Assembly: GCF_036195325.1 (NCBI RefSeq)
Contig: NZ_CP108101.1
Coordinates: 4,712,001-4,776,000 of the forward strand
Source: Streptomyces sp. NBC_00234
GTDB taxonomy: Bacteria; Actinomycetota; Actinomycetes; Streptomycetales; Streptomycetaceae
Reading direction: 5' to 3'
Length of the DNA stretch: 64,000 bases
Of this stretch, positions 54,753 through 62,832 are shown in pieces; positions within the stretch are counted from its first letter, which is position 1, and the number at the start of each line of letters is the position of its first letter. Made by a program: the position numbers and the translations under genes. The notes beneath the pieces were generated by a model. The model was not told the origin of the DNA. It saw only the letters and a program-made list of their open reading frames with translations, and did not search any database.

Positions 54753-55811
54753 TCAGCCGACCACCGTCCAGGTGTCGTTGCCCGCGAGCAGCGAGCTCAG
54801 GTCGCCCTTGCCGTCCCGCTCGATGGCGGTGTCCAGCTGCTCCGACATCAGGGTGTCGTAGACCGGCCTGACGACGCTGCGCAGCACCCCGATGGGGGTG
54901 TGGTGCAGGGTGTCCGGGTCGGCGAGCCGGGAGAGGGCGAAGGCCGTGGCCGGCGACGCGGCGTGCGCGTCGTGGACCAGGATCTGCGACTGGTTCTCCT
55001 CGGTGACCGCGACCACCTTCAGATCGCCGGTGACCGTGTCCCGTACGACGCCCTTGGTGCCTTCGGCGCCGAAGCGGATCGGCTCGCCGTGCTCCAGCCG
55101 GATCACCGCCTCCTGTGCCTGCTCCTGGTCCTTGAGGACCTCGAAGGCGCCGTCGTTGAAGATGTTGCAGTTCTGGTAGATCTCCACCAGGGCCGTGCCG
55201 GGGTGGTCGGCCGCCGCGCGCAGCACGCTCGTGAGGTGCTTGCGGTCGGAGTCAACGGTGCGTGCGACGAAGGTCGCCTCCGCGCCGATCGCCAGCGACA
55301 CCGGGTTGAAGGGCGCGTCCAGCGAGCCCATCGGCGTCGACTTGGTGATCTTGCCGACCTCGGACGTGGGGCTGTACTGGCCCTTCGTCAGCCCGTAGAT
55401 CCGGTTGTTGAACAGCAGGATCTTCAGGTTGACGTTGCGTCGCAGCGCGTGGATCAGGTGGTTGCCGCCGATGGACAGCGCGTCGCCGTCACCGGTGACG
55501 ACCCAGACCGACAGGTCGCGGCGCGAGGTGGCGAGCCCGGTCGCGATGGAGGGGGCGCGGCCGTGGATGGAGTGCATCCCGTACGTGTTCATGTAGTACG
55601 GGAAGCGGGAGGAGCAGCCGATGCCGGAGACGAAGGTGATGTTCTCCTTCGCCAGGCCCAGCTCGGGCATGAAGCCCTGGACGGCTGCGAGGACCGCGTA
55701 GTCACCGCAGCCCGGGCACCAGCGCACTTCCTGATCGGACTTGAAGTCCTTCATGGACTGTTTTGCCTCGGCCTTGGGCACCAGCTGAAGAAGCTCGTTG
55801 GTGTCAGGCAT
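54753..55811 (-). CDS. korB: 2-oxoglutarate:ferredoxin oxidoreductase, beta subunit
   Basis: The product (352 aa) binds thiamine diphosphate and a [4Fe-4S] cluster. RWCPGCGDYAVLA and GIGCSSRFPYY supply cluster cysteines, and GDGDALSIGGNHLIHALRRN with NNRIYGLTKGQYSPTS is the ThDP-binding region. With KorA it oxidatively decarboxylates a 2-oxoacid (2-oxoglutarate most likely) and reduces ferredoxin. The ATG overlaps the korA stop by 8 bp. Confidence 0.93.
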   Translation of the reverse strand: MPDTNELLQLVPKAEAKQSMKDFKSDQEVRWCPGCGDYAVLAAVQGFMPELGLAKENITFVSGIGCSSRFPYYMNTYGMHSIHGRAPSIATGLATSRRDLSVWVVTGDGDALSIGGNHLIHALRRNVNLKILLFNNRIYGLTKGQYSPTSEVGKITKSTPMGSLDAPFNPVSLAIGAEATFVARTVDSDRKHLTSVLRAAADHPGTALVEIYQNCNIFNDGAFEVLKDQEQAQEAVIRLEHGEPIRFGAEGTKGVVRDTVTGDLKVVAVTEENQSQILVHDAHAASPATAFALSRLADPDTLHHTPIGVLRSVVRPVYDTLMSEQLDTAIERDGKGDLSSLLAGNDTWTVVG

Positions 55812-57759
55812 CGATGGCCTCCTTGAGAGCTGTGGCGAGCTGCTCGGCCTTGAACGGCATTCCGTTGACCTGGTTGAAGCTGTGGGCGTCCACCAGGTAC
55901 TTCGCCCGGAGCAGCATGGCCAGCTGACCGAGGTTCATCTCCGGTACGACCACCTTGTCGTAACCCTTCAGCACCTCGCCGAGATTCCTCGGGAAGGGGT
56001 TGAGGTGACGCAGGTGGGCCTGGGCGATGGGGGCTCCGGCGGCCCGCAGCCGGCGTACGGCGGCGGTGATCGGGCCGTACGTCGAACCCCAGCCCAGCAC
56101 CAGGGTCCTGGCGCCCGCGGGGTCGTCGACCTCCAGGTCGGGGACCTCGATGCCGTCGATCTTGGCCTGCCGGGTGCGGACCATGAAGTCGTGGTTGGCG
56201 GGGTCGTAGGAGATGTTGCCCGTGCCGTCCTGCTTCTCGATGCCGCCGATGCGGTGTTCGAGACCGGGTGTACCGGGCACGGCCCACGGGCGAGCCAGGG
56301 TCTGCGGATCGCGCTTGTAGGGCCAGAACACCTCGGTGCCGTCGGCCAGTTCGTGGTTGGGTCCGGTGGCGAACTGCACCCGCAGATCGGGCAGCTGGTC
56401 GACCTCGGGGATCCGCCAGGGCTCGGAACCGTTGGCGAGGTAGCCGTCGGAGAGCAGGAACACCGGGGTGCGGTACGTCAGCGCGATCCGGGCGGCGTCG
56501 ATCGCCGCGTCGAAGCAGTCGGCCGGAGTCCTCGGCGCCACGATCGGGACCGGGGCCTCGCCGTTGCGCCCGTACATCGCCTGGAGCAGGTCGGCCTGCT
56601 CGGTCTTGGTGGGCAGACCCGTGGAGGGGCCGCCACGCTGGATGTCGATGATGAGCAGCGGCAGTTCGAGCGAGACCGCGAGCCCGATGGTCTCCGACTT
56701 GAGTGCCACACCCGGACCGGACGTGGTCGTCACCGCGAGCGAACCGCCGAACGCGGCGCCGAGTGCGGCGCCGATGCCCGCGATCTCGTCCTCCGCCTGG
56801 AAGGTCCGCACGCCGAAGTTCTTGTGCTTGCTGAGCTCGTGCAGGATGTCCGAGGCCGGAGTGATCGGGTACGAACCCAGGTACAGCGGCAGATCGGCCT
56901 GGCGGCCCGCGGCGATGAGCCCGTAGGAGAGGGCGAGGTTGCCGGAGATGTTGCGGTACGTACCGGTGGGGAACGCCTGGGAGGCGGGCGCCACCTCGTA
57001 GCTGACCGCGAAGTCCTCGGTGGTCTCGCCGAAGTTCCAGCCGGCCCGGAAGGCCGCGACGTTCGCCTCGGCGATCTGCGGCTTCTTGGCGAACTTCTCC
57101 CGCAGGAACTTCTCGGTGCCCTCGGTCGGCCGGTGGTACATCCACGACAGCAGTCCGAGCGCGAACATGTTCTTGGAGCGCTCGGCCTCCTTGCGGGAGA
57201 GCCCGTACTCCTTGAGCGCCTCGACGGTCAGCGTGGTGAGCGGCACCGGATGGACGTTGTACGCCTCCAGTGAACCGTCCTCCAGCGGACTCGTCGCGTA
57301 ACCGACCTTCGCCATCGGCCGCTTGGTGAACTCATCGGTGTTCACGATGATTTCGGCGCCGCGCGGCACGTCCTCGATGTTGGCCTTGAGCGCTGCCGGG
57401 TTCATCGCGACCAGCACGTTCGGCGCGTCACCCGGCGTGAGGATGTCGTGGTCGGCGAAGTGCAGCTGGAAGGAGGAGACCCCCGGCAGGGTGCCTGCGG
57501 GGGCCCGGATCTCGGCCGGGAAGTTGGGCAGCGTCGATAGGTCGTTCCCGAAGGACGCGGTCTCGGAGGTGAAGCGGTCACCGGTGAGCTGCATGCCGTC
57601 ACCGGAGTCACCCGCGAACCGGATGATCACCCGGTCCAGGCGGCGGACCTCTTTCTCGCCGGTGCCGCCCGCTGTGTCGGACACGGGGACTCGTTGTTCC
57701 CCGACGACAGCCTCACTGGCCTCGTCGGCCCTCTCGGCTGGGCTACTGACCTGGGTCAC
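55804..57759 (-). CDS. korA: 2-oxoglutarate:ferredoxin oxidoreductase, alpha subunit (gamma-alpha fusion)
   Basis: The product (651 aa) joins a gamma domain (about residues 45-220, VIIRFAGDSGDGMQLTGDRF) to an alpha domain (from about 240, LPLYLGSYPITPASDILHEL, FQAEDEIAGIGAALGAAFGG, TTTSGPGVALKSE). This two-subunit form is standard in actinomycetes. The GTG at 57759 follows GGGAGG at 9 nt; the longer frame lacks support. Both genes form a korA-korB operon. Confidence 0.93.
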   Translation of the reverse strand: MTQVSSPAERADEASEAVVGEQRVPVSDTAGGTGEKEVRRLDRVIIRFAGDSGDGMQLTGDRFTSETASFGNDLSTLPNFPAEIRAPAGTLPGVSSFQLHFADHDILTPGDAPNVLVAMNPAALKANIEDVPRGAEIIVNTDEFTKRPMAKVGYATSPLEDGSLEAYNVHPVPLTTLTVEALKEYGLSRKEAERSKNMFALGLLSWMYHRPTEGTEKFLREKFAKKPQIAEANVAAFRAGWNFGETTEDFAVSYEVAPASQAFPTGTYRNISGNLALSYGLIAAGRQADLPLYLGSYPITPASDILHELSKHKNFGVRTFQAEDEIAGIGAALGAAFGGSLAVTTTSGPGVALKSETIGLAVSLELPLLIIDIQRGGPSTGLPTKTEQADLLQAMYGRNGEAPVPIVAPRTPADCFDAAIDAARIALTYRTPVFLLSDGYLANGSEPWRIPEVDQLPDLRVQFATGPNHELADGTEVFWPYKRDPQTLARPWAVPGTPGLEHRIGGIEKQDGTGNISYDPANHDFMVRTRQAKIDGIEVPDLEVDDPAGARTLVLGWGSTYGPITAAVRRLRAAGAPIAQAHLRHLNPFPRNLGEVLKGYDKVVVPEMNLGQLAMLLRAKYLVDAHSFNQVNGMPFKAEQLATALKEAIDA

Positions 57760-58020
57760 TGAACTGGACCTCCCTCGGGGCGGCGGCTCGGGAACGGCCG
57801 GCCCACCGGCGGTCCCGCAACCCACCCTACTTCGGTAAGGGTCGCCTTCCCTGGACCGATCATATGGTGGACTTCATTTTGAGACGCGCGTTTGTCCTGG
57901 TTCGTCATAGTTAACAGGCCCCCCGGCCGTTCGTCGAAGACGCCGTGCGCTCATTCTTTGGGTCTAGGACCTGGCCCGGCCCCCCGGCCCCTCGCCATCA
58001 TCTGACGAAGTGTCAGTCCA

Positions 58021-58692
58021 TTACGACTTCAAGTACGTCAGGACAGCGAGAACGCGCCGGTGATCCCCGTCACTGGGTGAGAGGCCCAGCTTCAGGAAGA
58101 TGTTGCTGACGTGCTTCTCCACGGCCCCGTCGCTGACCACGAGCTGCTTGGCGACCGCCGAGTTCGTCCGGCCCTCCGCCATCAGACCGAGGACCTCCCG
58201 CTCACGCGGTGTCAGTCCCGCCAGCACGTCCTGCTTACGGCTCCGCCCCAGCAGCTGCGCCACGACCTCGGGGTCCAGCGCCGTGCCGCCCTGCGCCACC
58301 CGGACCACGGCGTCCACGAACTCCCGGACCTCGGCGACCCGGTCCTTCAGCAGATAGCCCACGCCCCGGGTGCTGCCGGCGAGCAGCTCGGTGGCGTACT
58401 GCTCCTCGACGTACTGCGACAGGACGAGCACCCCGATCTCCGGGTAGTCCTTGCGCAGCCGTACGGCGGCCCGCACGCCTTCGTCCGTGTGCGTCGGCGG
58501 CATCCGTACATCGGCGACCACGACATCGGGCAGCGTGTCCTGCGCGGCGAGATCCCCCACGGTCTTGAGCAGTGCCTCGGCGTCTCCCACCCCCGCGACG
58601 ACGTCGTGCCCGAGATCGGTCAGAAGCCGGGTGAGTCCTTCCCTGAGCAGCACCGAATCCTCGGCGATGACCACCCGCACCCTGTCCTCCAC
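58021..58692 (-). CDS. LuxR/NarL family response regulator
   Basis: The product (223 aa) has a receiver domain (about 1-125) and a LuxR-type HTH (about 155-215, LTPREREVLGLMAEGRTNSAVAKQLVVSDGAVEKHVSNIFLKLG). The phosphorylated Asp is D61 in VVADVRMPP; the acidic pair (AED) and the lysine (YLLKDR) are present. The GTG at 58692 follows GGGGGGAC. It lies 173 bp downstream of a histidine kinase gene on the same strand. Confidence 0.92.
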   Translation of the reverse strand: MEDRVRVVIAEDSVLLREGLTRLLTDLGHDVVAGVGDAEALLKTVGDLAAQDTLPDVVVADVRMPPTHTDEGVRAAVRLRKDYPEIGVLVLSQYVEEQYATELLAGSTRGVGYLLKDRVAEVREFVDAVVRVAQGGTALDPEVVAQLLGRSRKQDVLAGLTPREREVLGLMAEGRTNSAVAKQLVVSDGAVEKHVSNIFLKLGLSPSDGDHRRVLAVLTYLKS

Positions 58693-58865
58693 GACGCTGT
58701 GTCCCCCCACATTCGATCTGTACGCGCCGGCACGCGTCCACTGACCCGTGCCCCGCCCCTTGCGGGGTCCAGCATCCCAGCATCGGCGCCCCGATGGGCC
58801 GAGCGGAGGCACTTTCGGGCCGGGCGCACGGGAGGGGGCCGAGGGGTGCGCGGGAAATGGCTGGT

Positions 58866-60221
58866 TCAGCCCCGCCAGGGGAGCTCGGCGGTGACCGTCG
58901 TCGGGCCGCCGGCCGGGGAATCGACGACCAGGATGCCGTCCACCGCGTCCAGCCGCTCGGTCAGTCCGGCCAGGCCGCTGCCGGCCGTCGTGTCGGCGCC
59001 GCCCCGGCCGTTGTCGGTGACCTGGAGCATCAGCCGGTTCGACGTCCGCCAGACGTCCACCGACGCGCGGGTCGCGTGCGCGTGCTTGCTGACGTTCTGC
59101 AGCAGCTCCGACACGGTGAAGTACGCGATCCCCTCGATCGCCTGGGCGGGCCGCGCGTCGAGGTCCACATCGACCTTCACCGGGACGGTGCAGCGGGAGG
59201 CGATGGCGGAGAGTGCGGCGTCGAGGCCGCGGTCGGTGAGGACGGCGGGGTGGATGCCGCGGGCGAGGTCGCGCAGCTCCTGGAGGGCGACCTTCACCTC
59301 TCCGTGGGCCTCCTCGACCATGCGGGCGGCTGCTTCGGGGTCGTCGGTCAGCTTCTCCTTCGCCAGGCCCAGATCCATGGCGAGGGCGACGAGGCGTGCC
59401 TGCGCGCCGTCGTGCAGGTCGCGCTCGATGCGGCGCAGGTCGGCGGCGGCGGTGTCCACGACCACTCCGCGGTCCGACTCCAGCTCGGTGACCCGGTTCG
59501 CCAGGCTGGAGGGGCCCAGCAGGCCGAGCACCATCACCCGGTCGACCGAGGTCAGACCCCGGATGATCCACGGAGTGACCAGGACGAGGACCAGACCCAC
59601 GGCACTGGTCACCGCCAGCTCGAAGGGGGAGTCGAGGTAGACGCGGTGCCCCCGGTCGCCGTACAGCTGGATGCCGTCGACCCCCGCGTACACCGGGAAG
59701 ACCCAGCGCCACAGCGGATAGGTGAGCGCGCTCCACCCGTACGCCCAGAACGTCAGCGAGACGCAGAAGGCGAACACCGCCCACGGGAAGTGCAGCAGCG
59801 CGTAGAGCAGGTGCCGCCAGGACACGCCGCTCCTCAGGACCGCGCCGACCCAGGACATCAGGCCGCCCGTCCGGCCCCGCACCCGTGCGGGATCCGCCAC
59901 GTCCACCTTCAGCAGCGCGCGCGCCCGGGCGCGCTCCATCGCGCCGAAGCCGCGGCACATGGCGAGACCCGCGGCGAGTATCGGAATGCCGAGGAAGGTG
60001 ATCAGCATGCCGATGCCCAGCGAGGTCATGGTGACCGCGAAGCTGAACAGCACCGTGCTGATCGGCAGGCTCAGCATCAGAAAACCGAACTCGCGCCAGG
60101 TCCGCGCCTCGAAGGGGGCGCGGAGCGCGGCCGGGAAGAAGTGCTTCGCCGGGGGATGGTCCCCGGAACCGGACACGGACCGCTGGTGGTCCCGGGTGTC
60201 CGGTTCGTATGCCGTGGCCAT
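58866..60221 (-). CDS. Sensor histidine kinase (HisKA_3 type), copy 1
   Basis: The product (451 aa) has a membrane sensor region with about four hydrophobic segments (45-95, 140-170, 200-222), then a dimerisation/phosphoacceptor domain with H270 (RRIERDLHDGAQARL) and a HATPase domain (EGIAYFTVSELLQNVSKHA, GSGLAGLTERLDAVDG). It probably phosphorylates the response regulator downstream. The ATG at 60221 is chosen; an in-frame ATG 19 codons upstream is possible. It shares a near-identical DNA tract with copy 2. Confidence 0.9.
   Translation of the reverse strand: MATAYEPDTRDHQRSVSGSGDHPPAKHFFPAALRAPFEARTWREFGFLMLSLPISTVLFSFAVTMTSLGIGMLITFLGIPILAAGLAMCRGFGAMERARARALLKVDVADPARVRGRTGGLMSWVGAVLRSGVSWRHLLYALLHFPWAVFAFCVSLTFWAYGWSALTYPLWRWVFPVYAGVDGIQLYGDRGHRVYLDSPFELAVTSAVGLVLVLVTPWIIRGLTSVDRVMVLGLLGPSSLANRVTELESDRGVVVDTAAADLRRIERDLHDGAQARLVALAMDLGLAKEKLTDDPEAAARMVEEAHGEVKVALQELRDLARGIHPAVLTDRGLDAALSAIASRCTVPVKVDVDLDARPAQAIEGIAYFTVSELLQNVSKHAHATRASVDVWRTSNRLMLQVTDNGRGGADTTAGSGLAGLTERLDAVDGILVVDSPAGGPTTVTAELPWRG
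59182..59486 (-). repeat. Near-identical tract shared by the two kinase genes (copy A)
   Basis: These 305 bp match 60749-61053 with only about seven differences by eye and no gaps, covering the phosphoacceptor region. The flanking sequence is clearly more diverged. Confidence 0.85.
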
Positions 60222-60360
60222 GGGTGCCGTCCGTTCCTTCTCAGCGGGGTCTGTTCGTCTCACGGGGCTTTTCTCCATCCCGAGCTCAAGGGTGGCGGTC
60301 CGGAGGGTTCCGCACCATGAGGGCGGTCGCCGTATCCGGGCGGGGGTTTTCCCCACCCCT

Positions 60361-60382
60361 CCGGGGTGCTCACACACCCCGG
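60361..60382 (-). terminator. Terminator between the two histidine kinase genes
   Basis: A perfect 8-bp stem (CCGGGGTG with CACCCCGG) and a 6-nt loop lie 27 bp beyond the copy-2 stop. It suggests the two kinase genes are separate transcripts. Confidence 0.65.
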
Positions 60383-60408
60383 GGCCTTCGGGACCACTAC
60401 GACAGGAC

Positions 60409-61596
60409 CTAGTGCTTCTGCATCGCGTCCACGCGGTCCCGCCACGGCAGCTCCGCCGTGACCGTCGTCGGACCGCCCACCGGGGAGTCGAGGACGAACA
60501 TCCCGTCGACCGCCCCGAGGCGCTCGGCGAGCCCGGCCATGCCCGTACCGCCGTCCATCCGCGCACCGCCGGTCCCGTCGTCCTGCACCTGGATGAGCAG
60601 CCGGTCCGTCGACCGCCACACCTGCACGGACGCCGACCGGGCGCCGCTGTGCTTGCTGACGTTCTGCAGCAGCTCCGACACGGTGAAGTACGCGATCCCC
60701 TCGATCGCCTCCGCGGGCCGCCCGGGCAGCTCGACCCTCACCTCGACGGGGACGGTGCAGCGGGAGGCGATGGCGGAGAGTGCGGCGTCGAGGCCGCGGT
60801 CGGTGAGGACGGCGGGGTGGATGCCGCGGGCGAGGTCGCGCAGTTCCTGGAGGGCGACCTTCACTTCTCCGTGGGCTTCGTCGACCATGCGGGCGGCTGC
60901 TTCGGGGTCGTCGGTCAGCTTCTCCTTCGCCAGGCCGAGCCCCATGGCGAGGGCGACGAGGCGTGCCTGCGCGCCGTCGTGCAGGTCGCGCTCGATGCGG
61001 CGCAGGTCGGCGGCGGCGGTGTCCACGACCACTCCGCGGTCCGACTCCAGCTCCGCGATCCTGCGCTCCAGCTCGTCGGAGGGGGAGAGCAGCGCGCGCA
61101 CCATGGCCCGGTCCGCGTTGGTCAGGCCGCGGGCGATGAACGGGAGCACCGGCCAGAGAACGAACAGGCTCACCAGCGTGATCGTGAACGTCAGGACGCC
61201 CCAGGGCAGCCGTATGAACGAGTACAGCAGGGCACGCCACCCCACCGGATCCTTCAGCCCCGCCCACAGCCAGGAGAAGAACCCCTTCTCCCGGCGGCCG
61301 AGCGAGACCGGGCTCGGCTCGTCGATCCGTACCCCGAGCATCGCCCGCGCCCTGCCCCGCTCCATCCGGCCGATCCAGCGGGCCCCGTGGAGCCCCGCCA
61401 CGAGAAGCGGCAGACCGATGACGGTGACCGAAAGCCCCACGCCGACACCGATCATGAACACTGTGTAAACAAAACCGGCAATCGCCATCGGGAGGTTGGC
61501 CAGAAGGTAAGCGATCTCCTTCCAGGTCCAACCGCCCAGGGCGAAGCGGGCGGGCGGCGGCCGGTCGTTGTCCGGCACGGAGGGGCTCATGGTCAT
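60409..61596 (-). CDS. Sensor histidine kinase (HisKA_3 type), copy 2
   Basis: The product (395 aa) has a shorter membrane sensor region (helices about 32-70 and 125-155), phosphoacceptor H206 (RRIERDLHDGAQARL) and a HATPase domain (EGIAYFTVSELLQNVSKHS, GTGMAGLAERLGAVDG). It is a paralogue of the downstream kinase; the sensor halves have diverged while the catalytic halves are almost the same. It has no response regulator of its own nearby. The ATG at 61596 or the one two codons later (61590) may be used. Confidence 0.9.
   Translation of the reverse strand: MTMSPSVPDNDRPPPARFALGGWTWKEIAYLLANLPMAIAGFVYTVFMIGVGVGLSVTVIGLPLLVAGLHGARWIGRMERGRARAMLGVRIDEPSPVSLGRREKGFFSWLWAGLKDPVGWRALLYSFIRLPWGVLTFTITLVSLFVLWPVLPFIARGLTNADRAMVRALLSPSDELERRIAELESDRGVVVDTAAADLRRIERDLHDGAQARLVALAMGLGLAKEKLTDDPEAAARMVDEAHGEVKVALQELRDLARGIHPAVLTDRGLDAALSAIASRCTVPVEVRVELPGRPAEAIEGIAYFTVSELLQNVSKHSGARSASVQVWRSTDRLLIQVQDDGTGGARMDGGTGMAGLAERLGAVDGMFVLDSPVGGPTTVTAELPWRDRVDAMQKH
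60749..61053 (-). repeat. Near-identical tract shared by the two kinase genes (copy B)
   Basis: This is the partner of 59182-59486 in the same orientation. The pattern suggests recent gene conversion, or strong constraint at the DNA level. Confidence 0.85.
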
Positions 61597-61689
61597 ACGC
61601 TCCAGCCTGCCGGGCCGTCCCTGTGGACGCCATGGGGTAAGTGGGTGGGGTGAAGTAGGGATAACCCCACCGTTGTCCGACGCGGCTGC

Positions 61690-61717
61690 TTACCGTCCCT
61701 TTAGCAGGGCCTAGACT
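61690..61717 (+). promoter_or_regulatory. Candidate promoter of the second nuo operon
   Basis: A -10 TAGACT (61712-61717) lies 16 bp after a moderate -35 TTACCG (61690-61695). Transcription would start near 61724, which supports the GTG at 61766 as the nuoA2 start. Confidence 0.45.
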
Positions 61718-61765
61718 CCCGTGCGTACAGATCGTCGAACAGGTTCGAGGGAGCGAGGGGCGGAC

Positions 61766-62176
61766 GTGGCGGACGTGCGGAGCATGCCGGAATCGACCGT
61801 TCTCGCGGCGGAGTACTTCGAGAGCTATTCAGTGGTCGGACTGCTCGCCCTCATCGGCGTGCTGTTCGTCGCCGTCGCCTTCGGGGCCGGCCGACTGCTG
61901 AGGCCCGTGGTCCCGACGCCGGAGAAACTCCTCACCTACGAGTGCGGTGTCGATCCCGTCGGTGAGGGCTGGGCGCACACTCAAGTCCGTTATTACGTCT
62001 ATGCCTTCCTGTACGTGATCTTCGCCGTCGACTCGATCTTCCTTTTCCCGTGGGCGACGGTATTCGCCGCACCCGGATATGGGGCGACGACGCTGGTGGA
62101 AATGTTCATCTTCCTCGGCTTCCTGGCCGTAGGACTGCTCTACGCATGGAAGAAGGGCGTCCTCGAATGGGCGTGA
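61766..62176 (+). CDS. nuoA2: NADH-quinone oxidoreductase subunit A, second copy
   Basis: The product (136 aa) is a NuoA paralogue with YECGVDPVGEGWAHTQVRYYVYAFLYVIFAVDSIFLFPWA. It differs clearly from the first copy (for example VDSIF replaces FDIEIVF), so this is an old duplication or separately acquired complex. The GTG at 61766 is spaced from GAGGGG and follows a plausible promoter; GTG 61775 and ATG 61784 are alternatives. It starts a second, partial nuo cluster. Confidence 0.93.
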   Translation: MADVRSMPESTVLAAEYFESYSVVGLLALIGVLFVAVAFGAGRLLRPVVPTPEKLLTYECGVDPVGEGWAHTQVRYYVYAFLYVIFAVDSIFLFPWATVFAAPGYGATTLVEMFIFLGFLAVGLLYAWKKGVLEWA

Positions 62177-62832
62177 CGAGCGAACCGCAGCCCGGACCCG
62201 TCGCGCTGCCGGACCCGACGCTGCTGGAGCCCAAGCGGCTCGGCGTGCTGTCCCGGCTCGCGCCCGAACCCATGAAGGTGGTCCTGAACTGGGGCCGCCG
62301 CTACAGCCTCTGGGTCTTCAACTTCGGGCTCGCCTGCTGCGCCATCGAGTTCATCGCCGCGTCCATGGCGCGCCACGACTTCATGCGGCTCGGCGTGATC
62401 CCGTTCGCTCCGGGCCCCCGCCAGGCCGACCTCATGGTCGTGTCCGGCACGGTGACGGACAAGATGGCCCCGGCCGTGAAGCGTCTGTACGAGCAGATGC
62501 CCGAGCCGAAGTACGTCATCTCCTTCGGGGCCTGCTCCAACTGCGGCGGCCCCTACTGGGACTCGTACTCCGTGACGAAGGGCGTCGACCAGATCATCCC
62601 GGTCGATGTGTACGTACCGGGCTGCCCGCCCCGCCCCGAGGCCCTGCTCCAGGGCATCATCAAGCTCCAGGAGAAGATCGCCCGCGAGTCGCTCGCGGAG
62701 CGGTACGGCACGGACGACTCGGGCCGCCCCTCCACCGCCGCACTCCGCAGCGGCCTGGTCGCGGCTCCGACCGCTCCGACCGCTCCGACCGCTCCGACCG
62801 CCCCGACGGCCTCGGGGGAGGAGCACCGGTGA
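62167..62832 (+). CDS. nuoB2: NADH-quinone oxidoreductase subunit B, second copy
   Basis: The product (221 aa) retains all four N2 ligands (C57, C58, C123, C153; GLACCAIEF, FGACSNCGG, VPGCPPRPE), so cluster N2 should form. The tail contains an (APT)n repeat (residues about 200-215) encoded by a 9-bp tandem repeat. The ATG at 62167 overlaps nuoA2 by 10 bp; GTG 62173 is also possible. Confidence 0.94.
   Translation: MGVTSEPQPGPVALPDPTLLEPKRLGVLSRLAPEPMKVVLNWGRRYSLWVFNFGLACCAIEFIAASMARHDFMRLGVIPFAPGPRQADLMVVSGTVTDKMAPAVKRLYEQMPEPKYVISFGACSNCGGPYWDSYSVTKGVDQIIPVDVYVPGCPPRPEALLQGIIKLQEKIARESLAERYGTDDSGRPSTAALRSGLVAAPTAPTAPTAPTAPTASGEEHR
62764..62808 (+). repeat. 9-bp tandem repeat in nuoB2
   Basis: GCTCCGACC occurs four times in a row (62764-62799) with a fifth degenerate unit, encoding Ala-Pro-Thr repeats in the NuoB2 tail. 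Slippage could vary its length between strains. Confidence 0.9.

Noticed and set aside
57840..58020. Candidate promoter (TATGAT) for korA in the AT-richer patch
   Set aside because: The hexamer fits a -10, but I could not find a convincing -35 at the right spacing, so it is not listed as a feature.
58751..58767. CCCCGC/GCGGGG hairpin between kinase copy 1 and the response regulator
   Set aside because: A 6-bp stem is too weak to claim termination, and the two genes are likely to be cotranscribed.
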